Shown: positions 23,422 through 34,081, numbered from the stretch's first letter. The stretch is DNA of 64,000 nucleotides from Xanthostigma xanthostigma (GCA_963575645.1 OY754466.1:15602001-15666000); one strand, 5' to 3'. Program-made: numbers and translations. Notes: generated from the letters alone by a model not told the origin.

Positions 23422-23843
23422 TATGGGCGTAGCAACGATTTTATCCTAGAGGGGGCCAAATTTTCAACTCTACCTATCATTACCGCGTTACACATAATTT
23501 TAAAACTGTTCATAGAAGCGAAATCGATCAACACGACTTTCTGGAGAAATTTCATGACAAAGAAAACGTAGATTATTGTAGATTTATCTTGTTATTTGTA
23601 CGTGAACAATTAATTATTTAATAAAAATCAGAGGAGTAGGATCAAGAAATCAGTCAAAACTTCATGCTTACTCGCGAACGTTTAAAGCCGAAACGTCGCG
23701 AGTAAGCATGAAGTTTTGACTGATTTTCTGATCCTACTCCTCTGATTTTTATTAAATAATTACATCATCGAGGATCTTAAAAAGTATCACAATGAACAAT
23801 TAATATTGTAGGGTGGACCAGGAGGATTCTCTTGCTACGCCAA
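23422..23843. mobile_element. hAT-type MITE, 422 bp
   Basis: Flanks GCTGTGAC (23414-23421) and GCTGGGAC (23844-23851) match 7 of 8, the hAT target-duplication length. Termini TATGGGCGTAGC and the complement of CATTGGCGTAGC are inverted. It holds a nested palindromic insertion at 23615-23792. Confidence 0.65.
23615..23792 (+). mobile_element. Palindromic retro-insertion (Penelope-like architecture)
   Basis: The 12-bp direct repeat TGAACAATTAAT lies at 23603-23614 and 23793-23804. Inside are inverted arms of about 62 bp (23615-23677 and 23697-23762), a 19-bp spacer containing GAAACG, and a 30-nt single-copy tail. The sequence GCCGAAACGTCGCGAG resembles the end of hammerhead-type cores seen next to Penelope-like terminal repeats, but the CTGANGA half is missing. 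Confidence 0.6.
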
Positions 23844-24235
23844 TGGCTGGGACAGACAGACGGATGATTTCTTTTTGCACGAACCACTGAAAAATTCGAC
23901 ATTATCAATTTTTTCTTGTGCCCATAGATATTATATAATACTGTAAATTACGCGGTATATTTGTCTGTCGACAAAGAAAGCAGACACCATAATAAATCTG
24001 GCGCAGTCATGGCTTCGGTTCGGTTTTATTGGACATCCGTGAAATCAACAACCCATCTTTCACTGCACAGACCGGTAACGCAGCCTGCGCTCTGCTAACT
24101 CTGCAACACTGTTAATAATCTTTTATATCGAACTCGCAACGGAGGGCACTTCAAATTTATACTAAACTAGCGGCCCTGTACGTGCTTCGCTACGTATAAA
24201 GTGAAATAATAAAACAATTTAATTGGAACATCTAT

Positions 24236-24250
24236 CTATCTATCTATTTG
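24236..24250. repeat. (ATCT)n microsatellite
   Basis: A short run of TATC units near the Helitron 3' end. Confidence 0.6.
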
Positions 24251-24550
24251 ATTAATTGCTAGCTATTTTAAAATATACATGGGCGTATATGTGTGTATCA
24301 TTGTATGTATGTAAAAAATAGCGTAAAGTATTCGTGGATAACTGGTCTTTAAAACACTTGCTCTATTTCAAGCACTCCGGCTGCGCTGTCGTGCCGAGCA
24401 CTCCGGTTGCGCCGTCGTGCCGAGCAGTTTTAAACGATATTCAGTTTTTTTACATCCTCGATCTAGATATATGGTTGTTAAGTTCGTTGCGCCATCTATT
24501 GAATATTCACTCAATCCAGTCAACAGCCCGACTGGAAATTAGTTCAGGGA

Positions 24551-24960
24551 ACCCGGATCATGATCAGATCCGGATCAGATTTTCCGGATCAGATTTTCTG
24601 GATCAGTTCCGGATCAGAGTACAGTACTCCATCCTTTGATCTGGTCATCTGATCAGTTCCTGATCAGAGTACAGTACTCCATCCTTTGATCTGGTCATCT
24701 GATCAGTTCCTGATCAGAGTACAGTACTCCATCCTTTGATTTGGTCATCTGATCAGTTCCTGATCAGAGTACAGTACTCCATCCTTTGATCTGGTCATCT
24801 GATCAGTTCCTGATCAGAGTATAGCACCCCACCCCTTGATTTGGTGTTTTGATCAGAAACTGATCAGTGTTCAGTACTCTTTCCCTTGATCCGGCTATCT
24901 GATCAGTTTCTGATCAGAGTACAGTATTCTATTCGTTAATCCGAAACTGGAACTATAGTT
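24551..24960 (+). repeat. 50-bp tandem repeat array, GATCAG-rich
   Basis: GATCAGTTCC or a variant recurs at exactly 24601, 24651, 24701, 24751, 24801, 24851 and 24901, so the period is 50 bp. Each unit includes GATCAGAGTACAGTACTCC. The first units are near-identical and the last two diverge (GATCAGAAAC, GATCAGTTTC). A shorter GATCCGGATCAGATTTTC iteration precedes the array at 24556-24600. Confidence 0.85.
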
Positions 24961-24996
24961 ATATAATAATAATATATATAATAATATTTAGATAAG

Positions 24997-25625
24997 AGCT
25001 ATTCAATAGCATTTCTCAAAAATTAGGCACTTTGCAGGCTGATGTTGATGCATTAAAATGTGGCCTTTATCGTTTGGTACATTCCAAAACTACTTGGCCT
25101 AGTGTCAGAGAAGAACGAAGACGTTTTCTTCAATTGCCTTTCAAAACAACAGCAGATTTTGAGAAGTTGGAGGATTCCTTAAAAGAGGAAAAATTAAATC
25201 AAAAGGATGAATTAAAAAATGAAATTGTAAGTCAATTACCAACTAGTTTTTATCTTATTATTTTACTATTATTTTGTAAAAATACAATCTTATTGTAGGA
25301 AAACATTGTATGGCAAACAGAACTTTGATGCAGAATTTGACAGACGTAATGGCAAAATTCTTTACAGCTGATGTGTTCAACCAATTTACAGCCCAAAAAC
25401 AAACTGGAAATAAAACTGTTTTCAAAAGTACTGAGTTTGGTTCATGTTTATTTGGTAAATATTAATTATATTTTTCTAAAATATTTATTTTCAGTTTTAT
25501 AATTGTTGAATGTTCCAGATATCATGCGTAACGATTTAGAAGACCATGGAATCAGGTTCAAAGATAAAGAATTTTATGATACTGTTGGCAAAATCATAAA
25601 CAATGCAAAAACTTGGACTTCATAA
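24997..25625 (+). pseudogene. DUF4806-like protein gene with two introns, partial and frameshifted
   Basis: Exon 1 (open from about 24997 to 25226) encodes KCGLYRLVHSKTTWPSV and LPFKTTADFEKLEDSLKEE, then meets a GTAAGT donor. Exon 2 (25299-25454) follows TTGTAG and ends at GTAAAT. Exon 3 (25519-25625) follows TTCCAG and ends TWTS before TAA. The exon 2-3 junction splits a GAT codon and keeps the frame (CLF-DIMRN). At the start of exon 2 the reading ENIV needs a one-base shift near 25310 to join NRTLMQNLTDVMAKFF, so this copy looks broken, or the splice model is incomplete. The LPxKTxxxFxxLExxL motif and the helical C-terminal part match my memory of DUF4806, a family of unknown function multiplied in arthropods. 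No start codon is evident; the 5' end may lie in the lost or repeat-filled left part. Identification is from pattern memory. Confidence 0.6.
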
Positions 25626-25784
25626 TATAAAAATAATCAATAATAATTAAATTCACTGTTTGAAAATATATCCACTTTAAGTGTACTAGTATAAGCTTAT
25701 AACTATAAATAAAATTAAGGGAAAATGGTAATATTTCGTTAATTATTTAAGGTCCAATAATTATCCAAAAATTAATCCTGATCC

Positions 25785-26035
25785 TTCAAACGGATCTGGT
25801 ATGGATCTTTCAGCCGGATTGGGCATGGATTTTTGAAACGGATCCGGTATGGATCGTTTAGTTGGGTCCGGCATGGATCTTTGAAACGGATCCGGTATGG
25901 ATCTTCTAGTTGGATCCGGTATGGATCTTTGAAACAGATCCAGTATCGATCTTTTAGTCGGATCCGGCATGGATCTTTAAGACGGATCCGACACGGATCT
26001 TTTTAATGGATCCTGTGCGGATCATATATGGCGTG
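25785..26035 (-). repeat. 24-bp minisatellite, GGATCC-rich, in-frame 8-residue repeat
   Basis: Roughly ten units alternate ATGGATCTTTGAAACGGATC and ATGGATCGTTTAGTTGGGTC types. On the minus strand each unit reads as 8 codons such as RSIPDPFQ or RSMPDPTK, giving an open frame at 25761-25970. The open frame follows from the 24-bp period and is probably not a protein. Its role is more likely a subterminal binding-site array, mirroring the GATC-rich left array. Confidence 0.75.
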
Positions 26036-26452
26036 ACGATTTTTCATCATATCCGGATCAGAAAGCCTGATTTGTCCCTGATCAGTCTTCAGGCAATTCT
26101 GATCCGGATCGGATCCCATACTAAACCTAATTTCCAGTCGGGAGGTATTGCCATCTTATATGGTTGTTAAGTTCGTTGCGCCATCTATTGAATATTCACT
26201 CAATCCAGTCAACAGGTTCGCCATCTTATATGGTTGTATTATGACTGTCAAGGAATAGACAAATAATTTGCAATAAAATAATATTGCGACTATAAATTGA
26301 AATGTAAGCTATCCTATCTTTCAAGTTGGGCCGAATTGCACACGGTGTGCAAATCAAATTTAAAATCGGTTCAGTAGTTTAGGAGTTCATCGCGGACAAA
26401 CATGTGACACGTAATTTTTATATATTAAGATTAACTTCGACGTAATTCGGCC

Positions 26453-26860
26453 AATGGCCATATTCATCGAACACTATTGTAGATAGAAATTACTAATCTT
26501 TAAACAAATTTATTCGTTAGATAAAAATTTACTTTCAATTCAGCAACCAAATTATCAGATAAAATAGATAGTTGAAGAATAAATACACACTGCACTATAC
26601 TCCTTGGTATTTTTCTTTTTTGAATATTGTAATGTTCAGCCAAAAATCCTACCGATGGCGTTAGTATAAACGTCAAAAAAAAGTTTCATTACAATAATAA
26701 TGTTTTATCCTAACCCAATTGCACACAAAACTTCCATTAACTTTAATGTCTTACTACTCTAGATACTTCACAAAAAGTTAGTAAGCAACACATAAATAAA
26801 TTGACAAGAGCAACTGCAGATATATTTCAAATTCGCAAGGTTGACGTTATACATTAAAGT
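26453..26860 (-). repeat. Family X repeat, partial copy
   Basis: Starts ATGGCCATATTCATCGAACA, the complement of the family X 3' end, and carries the ACTCCTTGGTATTTTTC and TTATCCTAACCCAATTGCAC blocks. The expected far terminus is absent. Confidence 0.6.
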
Positions 26861-27278
26861 TTAAACCATCATGGCGGGCAGCGTTTTTTGACATATCTAA
26901 AACTGCAAATTTAAAATTGAAATTATAAATCAGCCTTGTGAATAAAAACCGATAATTTCTGATTTATTATTCGTTAAATTATCGTATTCACATAATTTTA
27001 TCGTTTATTTTTTATAGTGCCAAATGCCTTTTTCTAAACGCTCCTTTTTAATATTCTCAGTTATCGGCTTTTTCGGACGGTTACGCACAACCCGATTCAT
27101 ACGTGGTGGGTCGTCGACGAAACCGTAACCTAATTACCACGTCAACTAGTTGATAAACCAATTGATTTTGTCAACTAGTTTGCATAAACTACAAAATCGT
27201 TGCAACCTCGGGTTATGTTGCGAACGCAAAACTGTTTGAATTTCGTTGTTTTTTAAATATAACGAACACATCAGATAG
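26861..27278. other. Intergenic, no recognised feature
   Basis: AACTAGTT motifs recur around 27145-27185 and again at 27720-27780, possibly the two halves of an older element split by the hAT MITE. Confidence 0.35.
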
Positions 27279-27633
27279 TAGAGCTGTAAAAGTAACGAGA
27301 AATTGTGTACCCGTATGTATTCGTTACTTAAAGAACCAGTACCCGTTACTTTCGTATCGTTACGTTACTCGTTACTTTTCATACGACATACAATCGTGTA
27401 CTAACAGGCAACAGCATCAAGGTACCATCGCATCGAGGCGCGTCGCATACGTGATACACGGTATGACTTCGTTCGTATAACATATAACTGCATCAAACGT
27501 GTCGAACTGACATGGATGCGAAATATGCGTAAATCGAGTAACGAAATGAATTTGTAAGTAACGATTCGTTATTTCGAGTCAGACGATGTACCCGTTACTC
27601 AGTAACGAATACATACGGTTTGTTACAGCTCTA
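27279..27633. mobile_element. hAT-type MITE, 355 bp
   Basis: The exact 8-bp target duplication TCAGATAG lies at 27271-27278 and 27634-27641. Inverted ends are TAGAGCTGTAAAAGTAACGA and the complement of TAGAGCTGTAACAAACCGTA. Subterminal CGTTACT/AGTAACG motifs are repeated many times on both sides, as expected of hAT transposase binding sites. Non-coding. Confidence 0.85.
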
Positions 27634-27641
27634 TCAGATAG

Positions 27642-28560
27642 TGCTGTGGTTCATGTATCGGTTTCGTTTCGTTATCCGTTTCATTCGTTAGTTGAAAGAG
27701 ATCTTTGCATTTTGTTATCGAACTAGTTAATTCTACTAACAGAAACAGGTGATTTGTTGACAGGTAATTTAACTAGTTCGTTAAATCAACGCCCACAACT
27801 ACTCTAGGGCGTAGATATTTTTTTTAATGCAAAAAATCAATATTTTATTTAAGTCTTATTAATATTACACAAGAATACTCACGAAGAAAGAGGTGTCAAG
27901 CATAATATTAATTCCCAAATCATTTTTTCAATTTTCTTTCAAGAAGTATGTATTTCTAAATTTTATTTTTTCGTCAAGTATTCATATTATTTTCAGTTTT
28001 ATTTTTTTATTATTATGATCCTGAAGAGGGGGTAATTATCCTCTTTACTCTCCCCCCTATCTGTGCCCTTGCAACTAGTCGCCTTCTAAACTTCTCCAAG
28101 CAGTCCCGATGAAACCCGATTCACACACAAGTATAAAAGAAGCGCTCAAAATTGAAGAATAAAAAATTAAGAAATAAATTTCAACAAAAAATCAGTTATT
28201 CGGTTGAGAAGGGACCGTCGACCGATTGTTAAAAATAAACGACGAGCGACACTGCAATTCAAACGGGGTAAAGGTTTTTAGAATAATGAAACCGGGTTAG
28301 TGTCCCCCGCCTGTCGGTTGATAGACAACGGCCAAGGCGAGCACCATTATAGATTCATTTGGAGTTAATTATGTCTGGGAGACATCCACCCCCGGGGGCA
28401 CCCCGTTGACATAGTAAAGGTCTGCCGGCGCTCGTGCGCAGTCTCTTCTGACAGCTCAATTTCACTGTTGTTCTTTTCTCGGGAAAAATATGTGTAGTAC
28501 AGGCCACGCTCCCCGCTGTTATATTGGCTTGTTGTCTATACATACATACACACATTGATA
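27642..28560. other. Intergenic, no recognised feature
   Basis: No supported feature. A 101-codon minus-strand frame (28355-28660) overlaps the flanking direct repeat and has no domain. Confidence 0.4.
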
Positions 28561-28616
28561 TATGTATTATATAATACACAAAAAAGTGTTCCAGAAGTCC
28601 TTTATCAACTAATATA
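28561..28616 (+). repeat. 56-bp direct repeat, left copy
   Basis: Begins TATGTATTATATAATACACA and ends CAACTAATATA. It abuts the left end of the TIR element 28617-29183. The right copy at 29184-29239 differs at two positions. Confidence 0.8.
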
Positions 28617-29183
28617 CAGAATGTATCACAGAAAACCGTACATTCCTTGGGTTGAAGCACACTTTGTGTTGTTTGTTTTTCAAAAAAAAAAAAAAAAACC
28701 GTACATAGGGAAAAGTATACAGTACAAATTAGTTAAGATCAGAGATTGCTTTGCCCTCTATTTCGAGGCCGTTACCATGGTTACCATGGTGTACGTATGC
28801 AGTAACAAATGCATATTGCTGTTCATTTGACAGTTTGGTAATGTTAAACAAAGTGAGAGAAAGTTTTAACAACCGATTAAGCCACTGCTTAATCAAAATG
28901 GAGATTTATTTGAATGTTTGCTTTAATTTTTTATTTTATCAATTTGGTTTAATTATTGATTAAAAAAATATTTCCTAAATAAAAAAAATGTTCATTAATA
29001 AAAGAAAATTCATTTAATATTGAGGAATTTATATTAACTGATTTTTCTAATTAATTATTCATTATTAGCAATTATTGTTATTAAATAATGGTTAGACAAC
29101 GTTACCATGGTACCCATTCTCATATGTGGCCAAAGTAATCGTTGAACTAATTTGCACAATAGAGTTTTCTGTGATACATCCTG
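28617..29183. mobile_element. TIR element, Tc1/mariner-like, 567 bp
   Basis: Ends CAGAATGTATCACAGAAAAC and the complement of CAGGATGTATCACAGAAAAC match 19 of 20. TA flanks both sides. CCATGGTTACCATGG-type palindromes lie inside at 28774-28795 and about 29100. The flanking identity runs far beyond TA, 56 bp in all. Non-coding apart from incidental frames. Confidence 0.65.
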
Positions 29184-29239
29184 TATGTATTATATAATAC
29201 ACAAAAAAGTGTTCTAGAAGTTCTTTATCAACTAATATA
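29184..29239 (+). repeat. 56-bp direct repeat, right copy
   Basis: Same sequence as 28561-28616 with two C-to-T differences. Confidence 0.8.
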
Positions 29240-29412
29240 TAAAAATTGTACAAGAATCTCTGTCTGTCTGTTTGTTTGCTTGTTTGTACCTACCAGTAAA
29301 AAACAGCTGATTTTTTTAATTTTGAAATATTTATGAAACTACGAGATTTTAATATTTTTTTTAAATAAGTAGAATACCGTAGAATAAGTAGGTATACGGT
29401 ATACCGTTGTAT

Positions 29413-30045
29413 TAGAAAAATATCCAACTTCAAAATGTTCACATTTGATATAGTATACTAAAGAAAATAAAATTTCTAATATCGGATGTGGTGACGCGGG
29501 TAATGGCTACTATTCAATATGACATTTGCTATTCGTTACCATAGTTAACTACATAATATGTTCCACGTCAAGTAAAAATTAGTCAAAGCATGCTTAACTA
29601 GTTTATTTCTGACAGATCTACAAAACAAAGTAACAGCTGATTTTTTCAAAATATTTCCAAAACTATAAAATTTAGAAAAAAAAATGTTTAATGAAACTTA
29701 CTTGAAAAAATTAATAGAATAATAAGGCGTTATGAAAAGTGTATCATTATTATATAAAAAAAAAACAACGTTATACCATATATTTATTATGCACATGCGC
29801 CGATTTTCTCCAAAAACAATAGGGCTCTTCATATTTGCATATCAAACATCCTCCCGAAATTTAGATTCAATCCGTTCATCCGTTTGACCTGTATCGTGCT
29901 CATAGACAAACAGATGCACAGAGTTTTTCCAAAAATATGTTTTTTTTGGATTCAGGGGACCTCAAAACGAAAAATATTGTAAAATTTTGAATAGTGAATT
30001 TTGACCTAAACTAGTAGCAATGGGTTGGAATGGTAAAATAGCTAT
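29413..30045 (+). repeat. Family F6 repeat, long copy
   Basis: Collinear with 6650-7240: GGTGACGCGGGTAATGGCTA, ATGCACATGCGCCGATTTTC, TTTGACCTGTATCGTGCTCA, then GGGTTGGAATGGTAAAA. Only the outermost 5' end is missing. Confidence 0.65.
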
Positions 30046-30185
30046 TTATGCTACAAGTGCGGAAAGCTTATGGAATGGGGTAGTTACAGAACAAGTCGAT
30101 AGGTTGTGCTGTGTCACAGCACAACCGCCAACACGTGTTCTGTAAATACCCCATGCCATAAACTTTTCGCACTTGTAGAATGCAA
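30046..30185. repeat. Hairpin-like inverted repeat
   Basis: CTACAAGTGCGGAAAGCTTA on the left mirrors TAAACTTTTCGCACTTGTAG on the right. The centre is itself a palindrome, GGTTGTGCTGTGTCACAGCA plus CAACC. Nearly the whole 140 bp can fold. Confidence 0.6.
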
Positions 30186-31286
30186 AAGTTTATTCAATCA
30201 TTGCTTTGAAAGTGTACTTTAAATGTTTTTGACGTAAATAAAAGAAAAGAAACGACCAACGAATTGAAAATGCGCAAAACTAGTTTTGCTCATTTTATAA
30301 CACTCAATACCCGTTTAAATGTAAGATTTCGGGTTTGAGCAATATTCGTTGGTCAAAACTAGTTTTGCACATTTGGGCATTGACCGAATTCGGGTATCGA
30401 CCGTAACATATATAATCATACTACCACCAAATGTCTTATGGCTTTAAATCAAATCGCAATAAAATACTTCTATTTCTAAGACAGCATTTAATATACCAAA
30501 TCCCGATAATGCTTTTGAACCTTATTTTTCTATTGTTCCTCAACCAAATAAATCTGCTTCAATACATATTTTGACACAAAAATTCTACTAATAAAATTTG
30601 AGGTCCAAACGCAGTACTGTTGGGTCGTCATCCTTTTCCAGACCCGTACTAGCAATATAGGAGTATTAAGTATATAACAATAATCTACCGCGTTGTTACG
30701 TTATTGCTCTGTGCACGTAGCGAATAACGTTCTTAAGGATCATCAAGCTCTCACAGGGATGTCTTTGTCATTTTGTATTACGAAGAACGCGCGAAATTTT
30801 ATCTGGAATTTTTCTATCAATTCTGACATTCTGAAACGAATGCAAATGAACTACGTGCAAGTGAGGACGGACTATGATTTATGAAATTACCAAAAAGGAA
30901 CATCTTTTTGTGAAGTTACAATTAGTTTGCGTTTACATAAATCATCAACTTTACGTGCAAAACATATTTTAACCTATTTTTTTTGCAGAGAACATTTGTT
31001 TTGAAATAAAATTGTGTACTTACGTATTTCTGGTTTCCTTTATTTAAAGCTACCAAATGTCAGTATTATATTTGCACCCAGTACGAAATAATATTTTCAA
31101 ATTATTTTTAAACTGAAAGGCTCACTGGCTTCCACAAGTTCTCAGATTAGAGCCTTGGAACTGAAGGATTATAATCTACAAGTCATGGAAACGATCAACA
31201 CTTTCAATAAAAAAAATGAACTCAGTTGATATTTCCACCAGTTTTCAAACGAGTTGTCTAGCTCATAATAGGCTAGACGGCGAGGA
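30186..31286. other. Intergenic, no recognised feature
   Basis: CAAAACTAGTTTTGC palindromes occur twice (about 30276 and 30354). A 63-codon frame at 30693-30884 has no domain. Confidence 0.35.
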
Positions 31287-31421
31287 GGAATTTTTGTAAA
31301 AAATTAATTCTAACCGATTTTATAACGAACACCAATTTTAGACAAACTTATAAAACCATATAACTTTTCCAATATTCAATCGTTATAAAATCGGTTAGAA
31401 TTAATTTTTTCCAAAAATTCC
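31287..31421. repeat. Inverted repeat, 42-bp arms
   Basis: Left arm 31287-31328 and right arm 31380-31421 share AATTAATTCTAACCGATTTT and its complement almost perfectly. Confidence 0.6.
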
Positions 31422-31447
31422 AACGGGATACTTAAGTTATAGATACT

Positions 31448-31667
31448 CTAGTACGCGAGAGAGCAACGAGAGTGTCCGCAGTTAAGAGGGAGAACGCTGT
31501 ACGTACACCTACATATATGAGTATACCTATAATCTGCTAACGATCAACCAACGAGCGCTCATGAGAGAGAGAAAAAGAGATTGATACTTACGGAACTTTT
31601 GCAGCGTTCTTTCTTTTAACTGCGGATACTTTCACTTATAGCAATCATACGCACTAGCGTACTCTAG
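31448..31667. mobile_element. MITE of the 18899-19276 family
   Basis: Ends ACTCTAGTACGCGAGAGAGC and CATACGCACTAGCGTACTCT. Inner motifs TCCGCAGTTAAGAGGGAGAA and TTCTTTCTTTTAACTGCGGA are inverted. Same family as the tandem pair at 18.9-19.3 kb. Confidence 0.6.
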
Positions 31668-32267
31668 TCTTATATGGCATGGTTTCAAGCGACTAGTCAG
31701 ATGCTGATCACGCAGTTACAGATATCGGTCCATGGGATAGACCATAGACATAGTGAACTGGACAGCGGCGTCCGTATCTGAACAATGTATCAAAAGTGAT
31801 CATCAGAAATGGAATAGACGACCAGCTTCTATATATAACGTCGCTATGGCAAAAAGAGCAAAAGAGACACAAACTGGCCGTCACGTGCCTCATCTCTCTC
31901 ACTCTTCTTGATCGCATATCGATGCGACGCGCGATGTCTGTGCGATAGATTATGGTGTTATGGCACCCGGTCTGTTAAAGCAGCAGTATTTAACATTCCG
32001 TTGATAGGTTTAACCACATTTCTTGTCGACACTTTCCAAGTGTTCTGAACAGCTTGCTGTTACCCTGATAATATAGTGTAGGCATTCGAACATGTAATTA
32101 TATCATATATTAGAGGGAGGCTAATTGATGTGAAGGTAATGGGTAATTTATGTTGGGGTCGTAAGTGTTACAGACTGCTATAAACAGAAGAAACTGTACA
32201 AATCTATGGATACCAGACAAAATCACGTATGCCAGATTTCACATAAAATAATAATAACAAATGCGTT
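31668..32267. other. Intergenic, no recognised feature
   Basis: A 69-codon minus-strand frame is present but unsupported. Confidence 0.35.
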
Positions 32268-32304
32268 TAAGGTGACTATTCACTTAGATTGTAAAAAAAA
32301 ATTG

Positions 32305-32470
32305 GTTGTCTGTAAAGTCGGTTTACGGACGATAGTTTAACGTGATAACGTACTGCGCTCTCGCTTGCACGCACAGGGTCAGGCGGAACGTGACACATTT
32401 CGGAACGTGACACTTTTTCGTGCATGCAGCCGGTGTTTCATCAATTTATAAGACGTTATCACGTCAAAAT
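32305..32470 (-). repeat. Family D repeat, copy 2
   Basis: Reverse-strand copy ending AGACGTTATCACGTCAAA at the right, with internal CGTGCATGCAGCCGGTGTTT. Confidence 0.7.
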
Positions 32471-32497
32471 GAGCTCGGCAAAAACACTGGTCGTAAA

Positions 32498-33086
32498 TAG
32501 GGATGTTGAAAAAGTATCGATATATCGATGTATCGATATTTTTGATCCGATATATCGATACAAAATATCCAATATTGAAAATTGTATCAAAAACGATATA
32601 TTTTTTTATTTATGTAACTAAAGTCACTAGAATCCAAATACTGGTTTGCCTTATACAATCCAAAATACTGGTTTGCCTTATACAATAAGTAGGTTTAAAA
32701 ATATTAGATAGAAGATAGCTTTTTAGTTTTTGATATTTTTGTAATTATTATATTGTCTTAATTATTAATAAAAATCGCAGAATTGTGGATAAAAAGTTAT
32801 CTCGATGGACACGATATCTAATATATATTATATTGTCTAATAAAAAGAAATACTGGTAAAAATACCTTCATTTTTATTGTGATTTTTGTATATTCAAATT
32901 ATATACATTTTGTATAAAAATTACTACTGATAATATTAAGCTAAATACACTATTATTTTAAAAACGCAAAATCTTTTGAAAATTTGACCGATATATCGAT
33001 ATATTTTCCTCGATATATCGACGTCGATATTGATATTTTTATAAATATCGATATATCGGTATTTTTTTTCACTTCCGACATCCCTA
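32498..33086. mobile_element. hAT-type element, 589 bp
   Basis: Exact 8-bp target duplication GTCGTAAA at 32490-32497 and 33087-33094. Termini TAGGGATGTTG and the complement of TAGGGATGTCGG. Both ends carry iterated TATCGATATATCGAT motifs. The element holds a 68-bp retroposon-like insert at 32759-32826. No transposase. Confidence 0.85.
32759..32826 (+). mobile_element. Very short retroposon insertion, 68 bp
   Basis: Bracketed by the 12-bp direct repeat ATTATATTGTCT (32747-32758 and 32827-32838). Its last 30 bp (TTATCTCGATGGACACGATA then TCTAATATAT) are identical to the last 30 bp of an independent insertion at 49231-49267. Confidence 0.6.
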
Positions 33087-33300
33087 GTCGTAAATACCAT
33101 TTTACTACTCTTCGATTAGCTGTGATTATGCATTAAAAGTTACAAAATTTGATTTGTTGCTTAAAAATTTCAAAAAAACTCTTATTTTTGTCGAGAAAAT
33201 TGTATCAGAAAATGTAATATTTGGTCATATTATTTCTCTAAAGCATGACATGAGATTTCAAGTGGGAAGCCTAAATAACATTTTAAAGTTTTTTACCCAC

Positions 33301-34081
33301 GACGGAACGACGAAGGTATATCCGTTTAGCCTGAGAGATTGTTTGTTTGTTTGTTTTGTACATGTTAAAAATGTAGTTTTTTCAACAATTTTCTTGAACT
33401 TCATTTTTTTCTGCATCTACATTTTGTGTTATGGCTGCTATTGTCATTTTCACATGATTTTAAAATTATTTAGATTAAATAGTATATAAGAAGCATGCAT
33501 ATTTGTAGTTTTTTTTAAACATAGATATCTTCGAAACGAGACTTATTGAAATACAAACACATTTATTTTTATAGAAATGAAATATTTTTAAACAAAATAA
33601 AGTCTGAATAAAAAAATTGACCATTAGTTATACATACGCGATTTTGGTTTTTAGTATAACAAAAGTGTGTAAGAAGTGGCAACAGTGAGGGCTAAGGGGA
33701 AGTAAAGGTAATAACATAAAACTTAAGGTATTACAAAAGTTTAACGACGTGCTGAGACCAAAGCGTCTACCAGACACGCATACTAAATGTGCGAAATATA
33801 TATACAGAGTGATCGACTGACAAAACACGAAGGTTTTTATTAAAAAAAAATAAGAAGAAGACAATCCCCCCTGAATATACACAGTTGGCATCATCCATGC
33901 TTGCTGTTTTTTCTTGAACTTTACTGCTTTCAACCGTAATACCGCTATTGACTAGACTGCTCGAATCATATTGCGTCACAACGCAGATGTTAAAAGTTAC
34001 TGTTTGAAATCAAAATGTATTTTTAATCGGACATAAAATTGATATTTAAGCGTGACGTTACTCATTTAAGAATATCTAATC
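33301..34081. other. Intergenic, no recognised feature
   Basis: AT-rich; no supported feature. Confidence 0.4.

Larger units (their letters stand above)
24527..26142 (+). mobile_element. 1.6-kb DNA transposon with 16-bp perfect TIRs and a DUF4806-like gene
   Basis: CCCGACTGGAAATTAG at 24527-24542 is exactly mirrored by CTAATTTCCAGTCGGG at 26127-26142. Both ends continue into subterminal DNA dense in GGATC/GATCC motifs: a 50-bp tandem array on the left and a 24-bp array on the right. In the middle is an intron-containing coding region on the plus strand. AG on both flanks is a possible 2-bp target duplication, supported by an uninterrupted paralogous site (CAACAGGTTCGCC at about 26209-26221). 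There is no recognisable transposase, so either the DUF4806-like product is the element's own factor or the copy is non-autonomous. Confidence 0.75.
24167..26430 (-). mobile_element. Helitron, third family, hosting a nested transposon
   Basis: On the minus strand it starts TCTTAATATATAAAAATTAC preceded by A and contains GTTTGTCCGCGATGAACTCC. It ends with a TACGT-AGCGAAGC-ACGTA hairpin followed by CCGCTAG and a flanking T. Without the nested 1616-bp element (24527-26142) it would be about 650 bp. Inside it a segment of about 57 bp (TGGTTGTTAAGTTCGTTGCG through CAATCCAGTCAACAG) is present twice, before and after the nested element. Confidence 0.75.
32268..33300 (+). repeat. Family Y repeat, split by two insertions
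   Basis: Starts TTAAGGTGACTATTCACTTA and resumes after the insertions with CATTTTACTACTCTTCGATT and ATTAGCTGTGATTATGC. The same order, uninterrupted and on the other strand, is at about 48500-48926. The family D unit (32305-32470) and a hAT MITE (32498-33086) lie within it. Confidence 0.5.

Noticed and set aside
23680-23700. Third hammerhead core (GAAACG in the palindrome loop)
   Set aside because: The CTGANGA half is absent, so only the GAAAC motif remains.
24551-24960. CRISPR-like array with 50-bp period
   Set aside because: The whole unit is repeated with no unique spacers, and the context is an insect transposon.
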